Shown here in pieces: positions 1-5,855 of a stretch of 6,048 nt of DNA; the stretch's first letter is position 1, and each line of letters starts with the position of its first letter. A model generated the notes under the pieces. The model saw nothing but the letters and a program-made list of their open reading frames with translations. It had not been told where the DNA came from and ran no database searches. The translations under genes and the position numbers were made by a program. Origin of the DNA: JAKLQJ01 sp964534135 (lineage in GTDB: Bacteria; Elusimicrobiota; Elusimicrobia; Elusimicrobiales; UBA9959); the NCBI GenBank assembly GCA_964534135.1, contig CAZHQC010000124.1, positions 1 through 6,048 of the forward strand, given 5' to 3'.

Positions 1-23
1 GATTGAAAGATAATTTATCAATT

Positions 24-50
24 ACAGAGCAGTATGTCAAACTGCTCTGT
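24..50 (+). repeat. Perfect 10-bp inverted repeat (hairpin) upstream of the first gene
   Basis: ACAGAGCAGT (24-33) and ACTGCTCTGT (41-50) are exact reverse complements around a 7-nt loop. The right arm ends 10 nt before the purine-rich ribosome-binding site of the gene at 73. No run of T follows, only TGTTGT-like sequence, so it is a poor intrinsic terminator. It could be a 5'-UTR hairpin, an operator, or the 3' end of an upstream transcript. The window starts too close to decide. Confidence 0.5.
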
Positions 51-72
51 TGTATGCCTGAGGGGAGAATAG

Positions 73-879
73 ATGGATTCAAATTCAAACGAGCCTGTTA
101 AAAATAATGATAATTTCAATGCTCCGCCGTCTCCACCTCATATTTCTGAGGCTGGACAAAGTCAAGGGACGCCTCCTCCTTTATCTGAAGCACCAAAAAA
201 GAGCAAAAAAAGTATTGCAATAAAAATTTCATTGGGGCTTCTTTCCCTTGTTTTGATTTTAGCCGGCTATATAGGTTTTCAGATGTATAAAAAAATGAAA
301 CAGATGAAGGAAGTTTTTAACTATGTTGAAGAAATGGCAAATTATGCGGTTCCCGCTGATTTGCCCGTTCCAAAGCGAAAGAGGGTATCTTCAGGAAAAT
401 TGGGCCCAAGAACTTCGAGATTGTTTGGTAGCGGGGGAAAAGTTAGTCCTGGCAATAATAGCGGTATGCCGATGTTTTCAATGAATGTTGATGAGAGTAA
501 AGCTCTTATTGAAAAAGCTCAAAAGCTTGATCAGAAAAAGATAATGAAGGCTATTAATAAATATTCTGACCGTCCCATTGTTAAAGAATTCTTAAGTGAT
601 TTAAAAAAGGAACCCGAATTTCAAAAAGCGTTTAAAGCAAGCGGTGAACATAATCCTCTGGCGGCTATGGAGAGTATTCATAAAATTAAAAACATGAAAA
701 AAATTATGGGGAAATATGTCATGCGTCCCGATTTTATGAAGTTAATGTTGGATGTTATGCAAGATCCTGAAATGAAGCCTTTGTTTAAAATGATGCCCGG
801 AGGCATGCCAAGCTTGTCTCCTTCCGATGTAAAAAGCATTGAAACTGAAATGAAAAATAATCCCGCAGGTGAAAAATAG
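73..879 (+). CDS. Hypothetical single-pass membrane protein with duplicated helical C-terminal repeat
   Basis: I do not recognise the family. The 268-residue product has a Pro/Ser/Asn-rich, probably disordered N-terminus (about 1-45, with PPSPP and TPPP runs) and a basic patch (KKSKK, 42-46). One membrane helix follows (about 48-70), then a Lys/Met-rich segment, a Gly/Ser/Pro linker (about 100-135) and a helical Met/Lys-rich C-terminal region (about 140-262). That region has a degenerate internal repeat: K163-Y164, R167-P168, D176, P181-E182 and F187-K188 recur 51 residues later at K214-Y215, R218-P219, D227, P232-E233 and F238-K239. The D-P-E helix pattern loosely recalls STI1-type repeats, but this is only a resemblance. 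The ATG start has a strong Shine-Dalgarno (GAGGGGAG, 60-67) 5-7 nt upstream. There is no type I signal-peptide character because the hydrophobic segment is internal. A 111-nt gap follows, so it need not share a transcript with the peptidase gene. Confidence 0.85.
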   Translation: MDSNSNEPVKNNDNFNAPPSPPHISEAGQSQGTPPPLSEAPKKSKKSIAIKISLGLLSLVLILAGYIGFQMYKKMKQMKEVFNYVEEMANYAVPADLPVPKRKRVSSGKLGPRTSRLFGSGGKVSPGNNSGMPMFSMNVDESKALIEKAQKLDQKKIMKAINKYSDRPIVKEFLSDLKKEPEFQKAFKASGEHNPLAAMESIHKIKNMKKIMGKYVMRPDFMKLMLDVMQDPEMKPLFKMMPGGMPSLSPSDVKSIETEMKNNPAGEK

Positions 880-940
880 GCGGATAGTGAGAGTTTCCTA
901 AATTCGTTATTGTTCTTTTCCGTGCTTTAATCCGTATCTT

Positions 941-969
941 TTGCCTTTTATCTATCCATATAATATTAT
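941..969 (+). promoter_or_regulatory. Candidate sigma70-type promoter for the peptidase-bactofilin unit
   Basis: TTGCCT (941-946, 4/6 to TTGACA) is separated by exactly 17 nt from TATTAT (964-969, 5/6 to TATAAT). It lies in the non-coding gap before the gene at 991 and would give a leader of about 15 nt. An overlapping TATAAT sits at 959-964 but has no -35 at suitable spacing. The region is AT-rich, so chance matches are likely. Confidence 0.4.
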
Positions 970-990
970 ATACTGAATGAGCGCATTGTT

Positions 991-1971
991 ATGAAAAGAG
1001 TGAAAAAAACCATCAAAAAACTTGCTAAACCCGTAAGTATTGTCATTATTCCTCATAATAGTTTTCCATCTTTTAGGTTTAGCTTTTCCATTTTTACATT
1101 TCTTTTGCTTATAGCTGTATGGTCCGGCTTTACTTTGTGGTCCGGTTATATTGCCGGTAGGCATTTCGATTATAATGTTACCAAGATGGATAATAAACTT
1201 CTCAGAACAAAAATAGAATATTTTTCTTTCAAAGTTGAAAGTGGTCTTGCTTATCTTGAAATGGCCAAAAAAACAGATGGTCAGATGAGAAAAATATTGG
1301 GAATGGGAAAATCCGCTTATGTAAACAAGATGTCCTTGGGTGGAGCCAATTTATCCGAATTGTCCGATTTTAAGAAAGTATTATCAGAGAAAATTTCAAG
1401 AGAAAATACGTCAACCTTAGATGAATCCCTTACTGAGATGAAAACCCTAAGTAAGAAAAAACTTTCGAGTTTTGCTGAAATTACTTGGTATATGACCAAT
1501 AGACATAATTTTTCAAAAGCCATTCCTTCCTTTTGGCCCGCGGAAGGCAGAGTCGCCTCCGCCTATGGCTATAGATTGTCTCCGATAAGCCGGCGCAGAG
1601 AATTTCATCATGGGGTGGACATAGCGAATTCTCCCGGTACTCCAATAGTTTCCACCGCCGATGGTGTTGTGCGCCATACGGGCTGGGCCACTGGTTATGG
1701 CCTTACGGTTTTAGTTGATCATGGTTTTGGTTATTCAACTTTATACGCTCACCTTAGCGAAATTATGGTTGAGGAAAAGCAGAAAGTAAAAAGAGGTGAG
1801 AGAATAGCCAGTATGGGTTCCACGGGTACTTCAACGGGTCCTCATGTTCACTATGAAGTTTGGCAGCATTCCGTGGATACAAATCCTATGCCATATATCA
1901 AGACCAGTAGCAGGCTTAGTAAAAATATGAGTATTTTCGAAAAGATTTTTTCCGCAGAGAAGCGAAATTAA
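991..1971 (+). CDS. Membrane-anchored M23 family (LytM-type) peptidoglycan endopeptidase
   Basis: Predicted zinc metallopeptidase that cleaves peptide cross-links of murein in the periplasm. The 326-residue product has a short basic cytoplasmic N-terminus, one membrane helix (about 29-55), a charged helical stalk (about 60-175) and a C-terminal M23 domain (about 181-302). The active site looks complete: HxxxD zinc ligands H206 and D210 (HHGVD), catalytic H254 (YAHLS), and HxH with H285 catalytic and H287 as third ligand (PHVHYE). It should therefore be active, unlike degenerate LytM activators such as EnvC or NlpD. The ATG at 991 gives a normal anchor. Only a weak GAG (978-980) lies upstream, and a candidate promoter is at 941-969. 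The next gene, 28 nt downstream, is a bactofilin. M23 enzymes of this build (Hyphomonas/Rhodomicrobium LmdC; H. pylori Csd1 beside CcmA) are known bactofilin partners in cell-shape control, so that role is likely here by context. The exact bond cut cannot be read from sequence. Confidence 0.93.
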   Translation: MKRVKKTIKKLAKPVSIVIIPHNSFPSFRFSFSIFTFLLLIAVWSGFTLWSGYIAGRHFDYNVTKMDNKLLRTKIEYFSFKVESGLAYLEMAKKTDGQMRKILGMGKSAYVNKMSLGGANLSELSDFKKVLSEKISRENTSTLDESLTEMKTLSKKKLSSFAEITWYMTNRHNFSKAIPSFWPAEGRVASAYGYRLSPISRRREFHHGVDIANSPGTPIVSTADGVVRHTGWATGYGLTVLVDHGFGYSTLYAHLSEIMVEEKQKVKRGERIASMGSTGTSTGPHVHYEVWQHSVDTNPMPYIKTSSRLSKNMSIFEKIFSAEKRN

Positions 1972-1999
1972 GAAAAGGGATGGCCTAACAGGAGGAAGT

Positions 2000-2398
2000 A
2001 TGGGGCTTTTTAAAGGTTCAAAAATGGCTTTTGATTCACATAATACAGAAACAGTTATAGGCTATGACGCTTATTTTCAAGGGACTTTTACCATAAAGGG
2101 TTCATTGAAAGTTGATGGTCGCCTTGACGGTTCGATTGTCGACGGAAAAATAGTTACTGTCGGTAAAACGGGAAAGATAAAAGGCGATGTTTCATGTGAG
2201 CAAGCAATTGTTCTTGGAGAAATAAAGGGCAATATCATCGCTTCGGAAAATATTGAGGTTATGGCCGGAAGCCGGGTGGAAGGTGATTTAAAAGCTCCCA
2301 AAATAACTTTGGAAGAAGGCTCTTATTTCAATGGTCATTGTACCATGTTGATAAAAGACACTTCCACTTTAAAGAAAGAGGAGAAAGTAAAAAACTAA
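2000..2398 (+). CDS. Bactofilin (polymer-forming cytoskeletal protein)
   Basis: Bactofilins self-assemble without nucleotide into filaments on the inner face of the cytoplasmic membrane and act as scaffolds for wall enzymes. The 132-residue product has the compact bactofilin/CcmA (DUF583) layout. A short N-terminal tail (MGLFKGSKM) may target the membrane. The core (about 18-116) is a right-handed beta-helix built from short rungs with regular glycines and alternating hydrophobics (IKGSLKVDGRLDGSI, GKTGKIKGDV, LGEIKGNI, GSRVEGDL). A charged C-terminal tail (about 118-132) follows. Length is typical for the family. The start has a strong AGGAGG (1990-1995) only 4 nt before the ATG; M9 is the next in-frame ATG and is less well placed. 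The gene lies 28 nt after the M23 peptidase gene and 1 nt before the SurA-like gene, so the three are very probably co-transcribed. It would position the peptidase at defined sites of the cell wall. Confidence 0.95.
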   Translation: MGLFKGSKMAFDSHNTETVIGYDAYFQGTFTIKGSLKVDGRLDGSIVDGKIVTVGKTGKIKGDVSCEQAIVLGEIKGNIIASENIEVMAGSRVEGDLKAPKITLEEGSYFNGHCTMLIKDTSTLKKEEKVKN

Positions 2399-2399
2399 T

Positions 2400-3098
2400 A
2401 TGATATCTTTTCTCAACAAACATAGCAGACCTATACTTATAGGCACAGTGACTATTTTTCTTGCCAGTATTGTGTTTATGGCCGGAAATTTCCTTGCCGG
2501 CGCCACCACCGGGGTAGTTGCCGATGTTGGTGGTACGCAAATAATGTATAAAGATTTCACTACGAGGGTTAATATGGTTTTAGATAATATTTCTGAAAGC
2601 GGAACGCCTGTAAATGAAATTATTCGTAACGGCGTTAAACAGGAAGTCTTTAGAGATATGATTGTTGAAGAAATTTTATCTGCCGAGGCTGTGAAAAACG
2701 GTATGGAGATTTCAGATTTTGAAATATCTATGGAAATTCAGAATACTCCCTATTTTAAAAGCAATGGCATATTTAATCAGCGGCTTTATTATCAAACTGT
2801 GTGGGATAGATTACATATGACGCCATCGGAATATGAGGCGTGGAGAAAAAAAGCCAGACTTGCCTCCAAGTTTAAAGAATTTGTTTATTCCGGTATAAAA
2901 GTCACTCCCGAAGAATTGAAAAGTTCTTATCTTGCCTCAGATAAAGGCAGTCTTAAAAACTTTGAAAAAGAAAAAGTGGAATACGGACAAAAACTTGTTC
3001 AGGAAAAATTCCTCAATACCATAAATTATCATTTGCAGCGTCTTACCGCTCAAATTGAAGTGAAAAACTATCTTAAAGAAAGGGAAGAGGGAAGATAG
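2400..3098 (+). CDS. Membrane-anchored SurA N-terminal-domain protein lacking a PPIase domain
   Basis: Probable periplasmic chaperone-like protein related to the N-terminal region of SurA/PpiD. The 232-residue product has a membrane anchor (about 12-35, after K7-H-S-R10), with the rest in the periplasm. After it come a short beta segment (VVADVGGTQIMYKDF), typical of the SurA/PpiD N-terminus, and the helical SurA_N-like region. That region includes an I-x3-PYF-x5-F-N-x2-L-Y stretch (113-130) and MTPSEYEAWRKKARL (140-154), matching the 'F..dG.F....Y...L....mtp.eye..lr' pattern of this family. The C-terminus (about 180-232) is a charged helix where parvulin domains would normally follow, so catalytic isomerase activity is not expected. 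The protein appears complete rather than truncated, because it ends in a helix before a clean TAG. The gene starts 1 nt after the bactofilin stop. Its Shine-Dalgarno-like AGGAG (2379-2383) lies inside the bactofilin end, 16 nt from the ATG, which suggests translational coupling. A role in assembling or anchoring the peptidase-bactofilin complex is inference from position. Confidence 0.82.
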   Translation: MISFLNKHSRPILIGTVTIFLASIVFMAGNFLAGATTGVVADVGGTQIMYKDFTTRVNMVLDNISESGTPVNEIIRNGVKQEVFRDMIVEEILSAEAVKNGMEISDFEISMEIQNTPYFKSNGIFNQRLYYQTVWDRLHMTPSEYEAWRKKARLASKFKEFVYSGIKVTPEELKSSYLASDKGSLKNFEKEKVEYGQKLVQEKFLNTINYHLQRLTAQIEVKNYLKEREEGR

Positions 3099-3100
3099 TT

Positions 3101-3191
3101 TAGCGTTCATTGAGTTTCTAGTGTTTATTGAGTGTGTCGCGTTTCTTTTTAACGCTACTAACGCCAGTGACGCGCAATGCTATTAACGCCA
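3101..3191. repeat. Repeat-rich spacer before the ABC ATPase gene
   Basis: The 95-nt gap between the SurA-like gene and the GTG at 3194 is dense in short repeats. AACGCTACTAACGCCA (3151-3166) recurs as AATGCTATTAACGCCA (3176-3191), 14/16 identical with a 25-nt period, each copy followed closely by GTGA. TTCATTGAGT (3106-3115) recurs as TTTATTGAGT (3124-3133). TAGCGTT (3101-3107) is the inverted complement of AACGCTA (3151-3157). CGCGT (3138-3142) can pair with ACGCG (3170-3174), CATTG (3108-3112) with CAATG (3175-3179), and GCGTT (3103-3107) with AACGC (3185-3189). It could be a decayed repeat element or a structured leader. I do not recognise it as a named family. Confidence 0.5.
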
Positions 3192-3193
3192 TC

Positions 3194-3937
3194 GTGATTG
3201 AAATCAAAAAACTTAATAAAACTTTCGGTGCTTGTAAAGCGCTGAATAATTTGAATATCACCGTTGAGCCGGGAGAGATTTTTGGTTTTTTGGGGCCTAA
3301 TGGCGCGGGAAAAACCACGGCCGTAAAAATCATTTCAGGCATCTTAAGGCCAACTTCCGGAACGGTTCTTATCGGAGGGTATGATATCCTTAATGATACC
3401 ATCAAGGCTAAAAGAACCTTGGCCTATATTCCCGATGAACCTTTTGTTTATCCTAAACTTACCGGTTATGAGTTTTTAAGATTTATTGGTGATATTTATA
3501 AAGTTCCTTTTTCTTATCAAAAATCAGAAATTCCAAATTTAATGAAAATATTTGATTTAACTGAGTTTACTCATGAGCTTCTGGAAACTTATTCTCATGG
3601 GATGAAACAAAAACTTCTTATTGCCGGAGTTTTATTGCGCCGGCCCAAAGTTCTCTTATTTGATGAACCCACAGTCGGTCTTGATCCTAAAAGTATAAAA
3701 AAATTCAAAGATATTTTATCTGATTTGGCAAAGAAAGGAACCACGATTTTTATGTGCACGCATATACTTGAAATGGCGCAAAAGCTTTGCACAAAAATAG
3801 CCATTGTAAATTTTGGCCGTCTTATAGCTGAGGGCACAATGGCCGATTTAAAAAAAGTTGCCGCTATGGATGCGGGCGCGGACCACTCTCTTGAAAATAT
3901 TTTCCTAAAATTAACCGATGCAGTGGTTGCAAAATAG
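3194..3937 (+). CDS. ABC transporter ATP-binding protein (ABC-2-like exporter)
   Basis: Cytoplasmic ATPase subunit that powers export by the membrane protein encoded next. Counted from GTG 3194 (247 residues), it shows Walker A GPNGAGKT (34-41), a Q-loop region YIPDEP (78-83) with Asp81 where many ABC ATPases have Gln, a variant signature SHGMKQ (134-139) in place of LSGGQ, Walker B VLLFDEP (153-159), the D-loop GLD (162-164) and the H-loop His190. This set is usual for CcmA/multidrug-type exporter ATPases. The reading frame stays open to TTG 3128, which would add 22 residues from the repeat-rich spacer. I prefer GTG 3194 because MIEIKKLNKTFG is the normal beginning of the fold. GTG 3167 is also possible, and no candidate has a clear Shine-Dalgarno. 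The TAG stop (3935-3937) lies in the first unit of a repeat block that separates this gene from its permease. The substrate is unknown. Confidence 0.9.
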   Translation: MIEIKKLNKTFGACKALNNLNITVEPGEIFGFLGPNGAGKTTAVKIISGILRPTSGTVLIGGYDILNDTIKAKRTLAYIPDEPFVYPKLTGYEFLRFIGDIYKVPFSYQKSEIPNLMKIFDLTEFTHELLETYSHGMKQKLLIAGVLLRRPKVLLFDEPTVGLDPKSIKKFKDILSDLAKKGTTIFMCTHILEMAQKLCTKIAIVNFGRLIAEGTMADLKKVAAMDAGADHSLENIFLKLTDAVVAK

Positions 3938-3957
3938 GGGTGAACGGCGGTTCGCCC
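3934..3957 (+). repeat. REP-like hairpin overlapping the ATPase stop codon
   Basis: GGGTGAAC (3938-3945) pairs with GTTCGCCC (3950-3957) around GGCG: eight pairs, one of them G-U. It is preceded by ATAG (3934-3937), one base from the GTAG tag of the other copies, and this tag contains the stop codon of the ATPase gene. TTT follows the hairpin, so it might weakly terminate or protect the 3' end of the ATPase message. It matches the GGGCGAA-loop-TTCGCCC form of the next unit. Confidence 0.6.
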
Positions 3958-3960
3958 TTT

Positions 3961-3997
3961 GCCAATGTAGCGGGCGAATTGCCATTCGCCAATGTAG
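3961..3997 (+). repeat. REP-like hairpin flanked by exact 10-bp direct repeats
   Basis: GCCAATGTAG occurs exactly at 3961-3970 and 3988-3997. Between them GGCGAAT (3973-3979) and ATTCGCC (3984-3990) form a perfect 7-bp stem with loop TGCC. The GTAG tetranucleotide directly 5' of a GC-rich hairpin is the layout of REP sequences moved by REP-associated tyrosine transposases. No such transposase gene is in the window. The second GTAG (3994-3997) is followed by TCGCAATTGTAGG, so a decayed or truncated unit may lie there. Confidence 0.6.
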
Positions 3998-4002
3998 TCG
4001 CA

Positions 4003-4184
4003 ATTGTAGGGGCAGGCCCCTGTGTCTGCCCGAAACAAACGATTGTAAATGTTGCAAACAATACGGATGCATATATGCAAACAAAATTTCGAAAAAATAT
4101 TGATGAATTTATTATTATATCGGATCATATCTATAGGATTGTAATTGTAAAAAACAGGCAACCACAGGGGTTTGTCCCTACAAT
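4003..4184. mobile_element. 182-bp inverted-repeat element (REPIN/BIME- or MITE-like)
   Basis: The ends 4003-4032 and 4155-4184 are imperfect 30-bp inverted repeats (24 of 30 matching by my hand alignment). Both read ATTGTAGGG inward and share CCCCTGTG. Each end can also fold on itself: GGGCAG (4010-4015) with CTGCCC (4026-4031), and GGCAA/CC (4157-4163) with the complementary GG/TTGTC (4169-4176) with one bulge. The 122-bp interior is AT-rich, has no convincing gene, and holds a 12-bp palindrome TGCATATATGCA (4068-4079) and an 8-bp direct repeat TGCAAACA (4053-4060, 4076-4083). The GTAGGGGCAGGCCCC type of end resembles intergenic repeats common in many bacterial genomes. Two REP units in opposite orientation make a REPIN/BIME, and a MITE is the alternative reading. 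No clear target duplication is visible beyond a possible AT. It sits between two genes of one ABC exporter and ends exactly at the permease start codon. Confidence 0.65.
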
Positions 4185-5852
4185 ATGTTAATCCTTCTCT
4201 TTAAAAGAAAAATACTTACATTTAAAAATAAAATTCTTGCCATCAAAGGTTGGAAACTTGTAAAGAACCTTATGTTCCTTAGTGTAGGTCTTGGCATGCT
4301 TGGCGCGCTTTATATCGGCTTTTACAAGCTTTTAAGCTATTTGGAAGGTATACAGTTAATAGGCGGCATGTTTAGCTGGAAACTTACAGCTATGTTGTTT
4401 TTGATAACTTTCTCAATGATTATAGTTTCATCCATTATAATTTCAATGACCACCCTTTATTATTCGTTTGACCTTAAGTTTCTTTTTTCTTGTCCATTGG
4501 ATATGCGTGTTCTTTTTCTGGATAAAGCTTTGGAAACCGTGTTCTATTCTTCATGGACTCTTATGCTGGCTATTTTTCCTTTTATCATAGCTCTCGGACA
4601 AGTTAAAGGTCTCGATTTTGGTTTTTATGCGGCTTATATTTTTTTAATAATTCCTTTTGTTATGGTGGCAAGTTCCGGAGGAATAATTTTTTCTATGGTT
4701 TTGATGTATCTTTTCCCATCGTCGAGAACAAGAGATATTGTTTGGATAATGGGGAGTTTATCTCTGTCATTTGTTTATGTAGCTTTTAGATTTTCCAAAC
4801 CTGAGAAACTTATAAGACCGGACGCCCTTGAAGTGGTCGCGCAATATATAAATTATCTTCAAGCTCCTACGGCCCAATATTTTCCATCCTGGTGGCTCAC
4901 TAAAGCTGTTATGAGTTATGCAAATTCCTCTTGGTCTGTTTTCTTTCAGTATTCAATTTATCTCATAGCTTTAAGTATTTTCGTTTATGCGGCCATGACG
5001 TATTTTTCAAAGTTTTTATATATGAAAGGTTTTAGCGGCGCTCAAGAGGGAGTTAAGTTTAAAGGGAATGACAAAATATCATTTGAGCAAAAAATATTTA
5101 ATTTAGATTTTCCTTTTAAAAATATTCTTCTTCTTTGCTGGAAAGATAGAAAACTTTTTTTGCGGGATGCCAGATATTGGTCTCAGATAATACTTATTGG
5201 CGCGCTTATAATAGTTTATCTTTTTAGTATAAAGAATCTTCCTCTCGACGGGCCGGACATAAAAAGTCTTATTTCATTTTTAAATATAGGCGTGGCCGGT
5301 TTTGTTGTTTCCGCCATAGGCTTGAGATTTATTTTTCCGGCTATAAGCTTGGAGGGAAATAATTGGTGGCTAATGAAATCTTTTCCGGTTTCAATTAAAA
5401 GTATAATGGTTTCTAAATTATTGATAGCCGGTATTCCTTCCATTTTAATTGGCGTGGTGCTTATCGTATTTTCCAATAAATTTCTTGAAGCCGATGCTTT
5501 TGTTTCGGTTATTTCCATTTTCACCATAATAATAATTTCAATTGCGATATCCATAATGGGCGTTGGTTTGGGAGCTTTGTTTCCTGATTTTAAGGTTGAG
5601 AATATTCATCAAATAGAATCTTCCTATGGCGGTTTTATATATATGGCTTGCTGTATGGGTTATTTGGCTTTGATAGTGGCTATTGAGGCTTGGCCGGTTC
5701 AAATGCATTTTGCTTATAATTTTGGTAAAACTAATGCATGGAATTTTACGGGAGTGGGCGTGTGTATTGCCGCCTTCATAATTTTAAATGCTTTAGTGAT
5801 AATTATTCCATGGAAATTAGGACTCAAGAATTTGGAGAGGTATGAAATTTAG
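4185..5852 (+). CDS. ABC exporter permease, 12 predicted membrane helices
   Basis: Membrane subunit of a probable exporter paired with the ATPase upstream; the substrate is unknown. The 555-residue product begins with a basic amphipathic segment (KRKILTFKNKILAIKGWK, 7-24). It then has about twelve hydrophobic helices, near 28-50, 66-92, 117-138, 144-176, 185-202, 251-275, 331-348, 361-386, 411-429, 437-465, 483-502 and 521-541. The fifth and sixth are separated by a polar stretch (about 203-250), and the two halves by a cytoplasmic linker (about 280-330). The halves look pseudo-symmetric: P104-x9-K114 after the second helix recurs as P401-x9-K411 after the eighth. This and the length fit large ABC-2-like permeases of the 'putative ABC exporter' kind, from memory. 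The ATG at 4185 immediately follows the right end of the repeat element; the nearest in-frame stop upstream is TAA 4149. No Shine-Dalgarno is in place (AGGGG 4166-4170 is 14 nt away). The next Met is residue 30, inside helix 1, so 4185 is the best start. Confidence 0.88.
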   Translation: MLILLFKRKILTFKNKILAIKGWKLVKNLMFLSVGLGMLGALYIGFYKLLSYLEGIQLIGGMFSWKLTAMLFLITFSMIIVSSIIISMTTLYYSFDLKFLFSCPLDMRVLFLDKALETVFYSSWTLMLAIFPFIIALGQVKGLDFGFYAAYIFLIIPFVMVASSGGIIFSMVLMYLFPSSRTRDIVWIMGSLSLSFVYVAFRFSKPEKLIRPDALEVVAQYINYLQAPTAQYFPSWWLTKAVMSYANSSWSVFFQYSIYLIALSIFVYAAMTYFSKFLYMKGFSGAQEGVKFKGNDKISFEQKIFNLDFPFKNILLLCWKDRKLFLRDARYWSQIILIGALIIVYLFSIKNLPLDGPDIKSLISFLNIGVAGFVVSAIGLRFIFPAISLEGNNWWLMKSFPVSIKSIMVSKLLIAGIPSILIGVVLIVFSNKFLEADAFVSVISIFTIIIISIAISIMGVGLGALFPDFKVENIHQIESSYGGFIYMACCMGYLALIVAIEAWPVQMHFAYNFGKTNAWNFTGVGVCIAAFIILNALVIIIPWKLGLKNLERYEI

Positions 5853-5855
5853 AAA

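Noticed and set aside
952..1164. Short - strand open frame overlapping the start of the M23 gene
   Set aside because: Shadow of the peptidase gene with a Lys/Asn/Gly-rich product and no supporting motif.
3137..3155. Intrinsic terminator after the SurA-like gene (CGCGTTTCTTTTTAACGC)
   Set aside because: The T-run lies in the loop of a weak 5-bp stem rather than after a GC-rich hairpin.
3101..3191. Integron attC site, suggested by GTT/AAC-rich inverted repeats
   Set aside because: Proper paired core sites and the expected spacing are absent, and no integrase or cassette structure is present.
3128..3193. In-frame N-terminal extension of the ATPase from TTG 3128 (22 residues, partly hydrophobic)
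   Set aside because: It is translated from repeat-rich spacer, has no ribosome-binding site, and ABC ATPases normally begin right at the MIEIKKLNKTFG-like strand.
3595..4161. 188-codon open frame on the - strand over the ATPase end and repeat block
   Set aside because: It lies antisense to a well-supported ABC ATPase gene and continues into repeats; the product has no recognisable domain.
3961..4184. CRISPR array
   Set aside because: The repeats are of different kinds, in both orientations, with unequal spacing and no regular spacers.
3918..4191. Two small + strand open frames of 61 and 83 codons across the repeat block
   Set aside because: They are translations of hairpin repeats and the element core, with cysteine-rich or low-complexity products and no Shine-Dalgarno.
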